Source: Pirellulales bacterium
GTDB taxonomy: Bacteria; Planctomycetota; Planctomycetia; Pirellulales; JAICIG01
Length of the DNA stretch: 43,976 nt
Direction of reading: 5' to 3'
Assembly: GCA_025927475.1 (NCBI GenBank)
Contig: JAICLL010000036.1
Span: 1 to 43,976 of the forward strand
This document shows, one piece after another, positions 40,610-43,976 of this stretch (positions within the stretch are counted from its first letter, which is position 1; each line of letters starts with the position of its first letter). Made by a program: the position numbers and the translations under genes. The notes under the pieces are model-generated. The model did not search any database, was not told where the DNA came from, and saw only the letters and a list, made by a program, of their open reading frames with translations.

Positions 40610-41911
40610 ATGACTCACCAATTCTCCCGCCGCACCATGCTCCGAGGGCTGGGCGTTTCCATGGCCCTGCCGTGGTTCGAATCGCTGACCGTGTGGGGCG
40701 ACGAACCCCAGGCTCGCCGCGCCGGCAGCGAACCGCCCGTGCGGCTGGCGGTGCTGTTTGCCGGCAATGGATTTCATAGCCGCGAGTGGTGGGCCAAGGG
40801 TGAAGGCAAAAACATGGAGCTGGGCCAGGTGCTGGCGCCCTTGGCCGATTTCCGCGAGAAGCTGCTGTTCATTCGCGGCCTTTATAACGAGCAAGCCCTC
40901 AAGGGAAACATCCACAGCTCGCAAACCGGCAACTTGCTCTCCGGCGCCCCGCTGGCCTCCGGCGGCGAGATTCGCTCGGGCACCAGCGTCGACCAACTGG
41001 TGGCGCAACGCTATGGGCGATCGACCAAGGTGCCCAGCCTGGTGCTGGGCTGCGAAAAGTCGAACCCTTCGGTACACAAGAATTACTCGATGCTCTACAG
41101 CTCGCACATTTCGTGGAGCTCGCCGACCACCCCCACGCCGCTGGAGCTCTATCCCGCCCTGGCGTTCGACCGGCTGTTCAAGGAAGGCGCCGGGCGGGCC
41201 GACCAGAGCGTGCTCGACGCCGTGTTGGAAGACGCCGGCGATCTGCGCCGCGCGATCAGCGTGGCCGACCAACGAAAGCTCGATGAGTATCTCGATTCGG
41301 TCCGCGACGTCGAGCAGCGCATCGAAGCGGCGGGCCGGCAGGGCGAACTGCAAGGCTGGCGGCCCACGCTCGACAAGCCCGACCGGCCGCGCCCGCCCGA
41401 CGGCATTCCGCAAAACATTGCCGACCACATGCGGCTGATGTGCGACATTCTGGTGCTCGGCTTCCAGACCGACACCACGCGCATCTGCACGTTGAAGCTG
41501 AACAACGATCACTCGTCGCTGCGTTTCCCGCATCTGGGCGTCGATTACATGATTCACCATTTGCTGTCGCACTCCGACACCGCCGATTGGCTGAAGGTGA
41601 ACCAGTTTTTCCTCGAGCAAGTGGCCTATATCGCCCGGCGGCTCGACGCCATTCAGGAAGGCCCGCGCACGGCGCTCGACAACACCATGCTGATGTTTTG
41701 TTCCAGCATGATGACCGGCAGCCACGACGCCACACAGTTGCCGGTGATCATGCTGGGCCGCGGGGGAGGCCGCATTCAAACCGGCCGCGTGCTCGACTAC
41801 CGGCAGAATGCCAACCGCCAGATGTGCCGGCTGTATCTATCGATGATGGACAAGATGGACGTGCATCCAGACGCCTTCGGCGACGCCAGCGAGCCGCTGG
41901 CCGAGGTGTGA
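40610..41911 (+). CDS. DUF1552 protein with Tat signal
   Basis: Protein of 433 residues starting MTHQFSRRTMLRGLGVSMAL: the twin arginines at SRRTMLRG followed by a hydrophobic helix indicate Tat export. DUF1552 landmarks are VRLAVLFAGNGFHSREWW, NIHSSQTGNLLSGAPL, SVDQLVAQRYGRSTKVPSLV, NYSMLYSSHISWSS, PTPLELYPALAFDRLF and MCDILVLGFQTDTTRI. The family is expanded in planctomycetes, often next to DUF1592/DUF1587 genes as here (75 bases downstream). It resembles alkaline-phosphatase/sulfatase-fold DUF1501 relatives in location and style, but its activity is unknown. Confidence 0.93.
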   Translation: MTHQFSRRTMLRGLGVSMALPWFESLTVWGDEPQARRAGSEPPVRLAVLFAGNGFHSREWWAKGEGKNMELGQVLAPLADFREKLLFIRGLYNEQALKGNIHSSQTGNLLSGAPLASGGEIRSGTSVDQLVAQRYGRSTKVPSLVLGCEKSNPSVHKNYSMLYSSHISWSSPTTPTPLELYPALAFDRLFKEGAGRADQSVLDAVLEDAGDLRRAISVADQRKLDEYLDSVRDVEQRIEAAGRQGELQGWRPTLDKPDRPRPPDGIPQNIADHMRLMCDILVLGFQTDTTRICTLKLNNDHSSLRFPHLGVDYMIHHLLSHSDTADWLKVNQFFLEQVAYIARRLDAIQEGPRTALDNTMLMFCSSMMTGSHDATQLPVIMLGRGGGRIQTGRVLDYRQNANRQMCRLYLSMMDKMDVHPDAFGDASEPLAEV

Positions 41912-42120
41912 TGGCGTATTTCGGCGGTTCTTTGCCGGGCAAGCGGAATTGACCGGGCCGCGGCGATCGCCGCTTGATTCACCGGCCTCGCCGCGCTTCC
42001 GCGCAAAAGCCGTGGTTGCTGGAGGCGAAGTTGAACGAGGCGCCGCAGACAGCTACGATCCTTAGGAGCGCCCCCAGAGCGGGTTCCTTTACCATCTGAT
42101 CTTGCCGGACGAAGCGACCC
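41912..42120. other. intergenic region without recognised features
   Basis: 209 bases between the DUF1552 gene and the next secreted protein. No clear promoter, terminator or repeat is seen. Confidence 0.4.
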
Positions 42121-43821
42121 ATGGTCATGATTCTGAACCGAGTCTTCACTCCGACTTTCTTATCCGTGTTTGACCCGTGTTTGATCCGTGGCTCTTGTAT
42201 CCTTCGCGAACGCACCATTTGGTTTCCTGCGCTGTTGCTTTACGGCACCTTCACGGTGCTGGCTCTTGCATCGGCTGCGCAGGCCCGCGCCGCCGACGAG
42301 CCGTTGACGTTGCGGGGCGCCGCCCCGCCCCAGCATGCCGTCGTCGGGAATGGGCGTGGCGGCGCCTACTTCGCCCCCCGCGAACTCAAGCAAAAATATG
42401 GCGATTTGCTGGCAAACCTCGCGGCTCTGCGAGCCCAGGAACTGACCGGGGCCGCCGGCGCCGTGCAGGCGCACGACAAGTTGCAAGCCTTGCGCACGGA
42501 TCTCGACCAACTGCGCAAGGAGATCGACGCCAAAAAAGTATTCGTTTCACCGGCCGTGCCACACCATCAAGACGAGGAATTCTCGTTTGAGCTTGGCGCC
42601 GATAAGCTGCTGGTGGTCACCGCCGATAACGTTCGCGTGCGGGGTTGCGACGAACCGCGGGTCAGGTGCGTGCTCGAAAAGACGGTGCTGGGGGTCGATA
42701 AAGCGGAAACGGACGAAGCCGACGCCCTCCGGCTTGTATACCGCCAGGGTCACGCGCCGGAGCTTGTGGGCCGAACGCTTGCCGAGGTAGCCGATGACGA
42801 ACGAGAATTCTTGGCCGGCGACCGGGGCCGCGCCCTCACCGACGCGCAGCGCGAATCGCGCCGCCTGCTCGTCAATGAAATCCAAGACAGCTATGCCCCC
42901 TATCGCCAGTTCCAGGGCAAACAACTTGATGTGCTCCAGATCGAAGGACTGACCTACGCCGAAGGAAACCGCCAGGTCCTGGTGCGTCTCGAATCGGAAG
43001 GTGGCGAGCATTTGGCAACTTCCACCTGGCGCCGCCACGCGAGGCTCACCGTCTACGTGCCGCGTTGTCGAGGCGTCTTGCTGCGAGGTTGCCTGGCGGA
43101 ACTCGATGTCGAGGACCTGCAGGCTCCGCTCCTCGTGACCGATGCGGGCTCGGCAGATCGCGACTACGACGGCAGCTTCACGATCGACGGCGTCGAGGGG
43201 GCGCTGCAAGTGTACCATGTGCCTCTCGACCGGCTTCAGCGGGTGCGAGGCGATGTGGCGATCGTCTCCACCGCGGGGTTTTCCAACTCGGGCACACGCC
43301 ACGAGGATGACTGGCGAATCCATTATTCCGCGGCGGCGCACGAATGTACGGTCCGCGACGTGGACGGCGATTTGTCGGCATGGTTCGTGCGCGAAACGTT
43401 GAAATTGGAGAACATCGTCGGCCAGATCGACGTCCACAACGAGGCGGGCGATACTCGGTTGTCCATCGCGCAGCTCGCGCCGAACGCGGCCCATCGGGTG
43501 ATTTCGGATTCGGGCATCATTGAGATCGTCGCGACCGCCGACGCGCTGAAAGCGCTGCCAGTAATGGCCGTCACCAACACCGGCAACGTCGGCACAAACG
43601 CCGCGCGCGATGTGCTGGATGACGTGAACTTCACCACCGGCAACCCTCACGACGGCACTCGCCGCAACTGGCGCGGAGTCAGAAGCACGCGGAAATCGGA
43701 TCCCGAAAGCTTGCTCAACGGCATGCGCCGCCCGGCAGAGGTTTTGGCAAATGAGCCGCGCGCCGCCGGGCTCGACCTCATCAGCCGCAGCGGGGCCATT
43801 CTGGTCAGGATCGCGGAATAG
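42121..43821 (+). CDS. secreted beta-rich protein of unknown function
   Basis: Protein of 566 residues. The signal peptide core is FPALLLYGTFTVLALASAAQ with cleavage after ARA at about residue 58, but the 35 residues before it (including FLSVFDPCLIRGSC) read like a translated interspersed repeat, so the true start is doubtful and no better ATG exists. After a helical coiled stretch (about 100-145, QAHDKLQALRTDLDQLRKEI) the protein becomes a series of short beta strands with G/D turns, including VRVRGCDEPRVRCVLEK, LTVYVPRCRGVLLRGCLAEL and FTIDGVEGALQV, resembling DUF4097-type adhesin beta helices. Ends GLDLISRSGAILVRIAE. Probably a secreted or surface protein. Confidence 0.7.
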   Translation: MVMILNRVFTPTFLSVFDPCLIRGSCILRERTIWFPALLLYGTFTVLALASAAQARAADEPLTLRGAAPPQHAVVGNGRGGAYFAPRELKQKYGDLLANLAALRAQELTGAAGAVQAHDKLQALRTDLDQLRKEIDAKKVFVSPAVPHHQDEEFSFELGADKLLVVTADNVRVRGCDEPRVRCVLEKTVLGVDKAETDEADALRLVYRQGHAPELVGRTLAEVADDEREFLAGDRGRALTDAQRESRRLLVNEIQDSYAPYRQFQGKQLDVLQIEGLTYAEGNRQVLVRLESEGGEHLATSTWRRHARLTVYVPRCRGVLLRGCLAELDVEDLQAPLLVTDAGSADRDYDGSFTIDGVEGALQVYHVPLDRLQRVRGDVAIVSTAGFSNSGTRHEDDWRIHYSAAAHECTVRDVDGDLSAWFVRETLKLENIVGQIDVHNEAGDTRLSIAQLAPNAAHRVISDSGIIEIVATADALKALPVMAVTNTGNVGTNAARDVLDDVNFTTGNPHDGTRRNWRGVRSTRKSDPESLLNGMRRPAEVLANEPRAAGLDLISRSGAILVRIAE

Positions 43822-43976
43822 GCTGTTCCGGCGGTTCGGGCGTAGGAACACGTCTGTAAGCTTTTAGGCGGCAAGCCGGTAGCTAACCTCTTGGCACCTT
43901 GGTGAAAAAGGAGAGATTGGGCGAGTCTGTATCCAATTCTGGAGTCGGTCGTCGTCACTTAGGCGCGCGGCCCGCA
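43822..43976. other. window end, no feature recognised
   Basis: 155 bases after the last stop codon. Moderately GC-rich, without a credible ORF, repeat or hairpin. Confidence 0.4.

Overview
This GC-rich window almost certainly comes from a planctomycete, most likely of the Pirellulales type. That rests on gene content: DUF1559 prepilin-like proteins, a CxxCH/DUF1587-DUF1592-DUF1588-type giant protein next to a Tat-exported DUF1552 protein, a mitochondrial-style EF-G, a DUF4058 protein, lipoproteins of the exopolysaccharide type, and several short palindromic interspersed repeats of kinds I associate with planctomycete genomes. No rRNA, tRNA, CRISPR array, transposase or phage gene was recognised. 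Genes are on both strands with little strand bias.

Layout. 1-3.05 kb: a tightly overlapping + strand pseudopilin cluster (end of an unknown gene, a PilX-like protein, two tandem DUF1559 prepilins, a small membrane protein). 3.2-6.0 kb: a small minus-strand ORF, a secreted FGE-sulfatase-domain protein and a 5'-truncated TIGR01777 epimerase remnant. 6.6-9.2 kb: fusA and a hypothetical. 9.2-13.0 kb: minus-strand genes (MFS carrier, TPR-like protein, leuD, two unknowns). 13.1-14.1 kb: a scar where a headless methyltransferase abuts a frameshifted fragment of a TIGR03118-type protein. 14.2-15.6 kb: leuC, separated from leuD by about 2.5 kb. 15.9-23.1 kb: a giant FtsX-type permease and a YtrA-like operon (GntR regulator, ABC ATPase, ABC permease, zinc-ribbon membrane protein). 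23.2-28.7 kb: a secreted hypothetical, a flavoprotein, DUF4058, a basic HTH-like protein, malate dehydrogenase and a degenerate alpha/beta hydrolase. 29.0-33.6 kb: an RND pump preceded by an exact sigma-54 promoter match, a small conserved protein and an HpcH/HpaI aldolase. 33.9-36.0 kb: a Wza-like lipoprotein and a proline-rich lipoprotein. 36.2-43.8 kb: the giant haem-motif/DUF1592 protein, the DUF1552 protein and a secreted beta-rich protein.

How genes work together. LeuC and LeuD form isopropylmalate isomerase; Mdh is central metabolism; EF-G is translation. The YtrA-like operon looks autoregulated, because a sigma-70 promoter overlaps a candidate operator just ahead of the GntR gene. The DUF1559/PilX cluster probably builds a type IV/type II-like pseudopilus. 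The giant DUF1592 protein and the DUF1552 protein are a recurring planctomycete pair of unknown biochemical role.

The most distinctive signals are: the exact -24/-12 sigma-54 site upstream of a lone RND pump; two related TA-flanked miniature inverted-repeat elements; a 52-bp near-perfect palindrome inside a prepilin leader, with partial copies inside two other genes; an alpha/beta hydrolase in which both the nucleophile and the histidine are replaced; four 15-bp tandem repeats that encode the signal-peptide core up to a lipobox cysteine; and the gene-remnant junction at about 13,612. I did not find a clear complete new defence or biosynthetic system.
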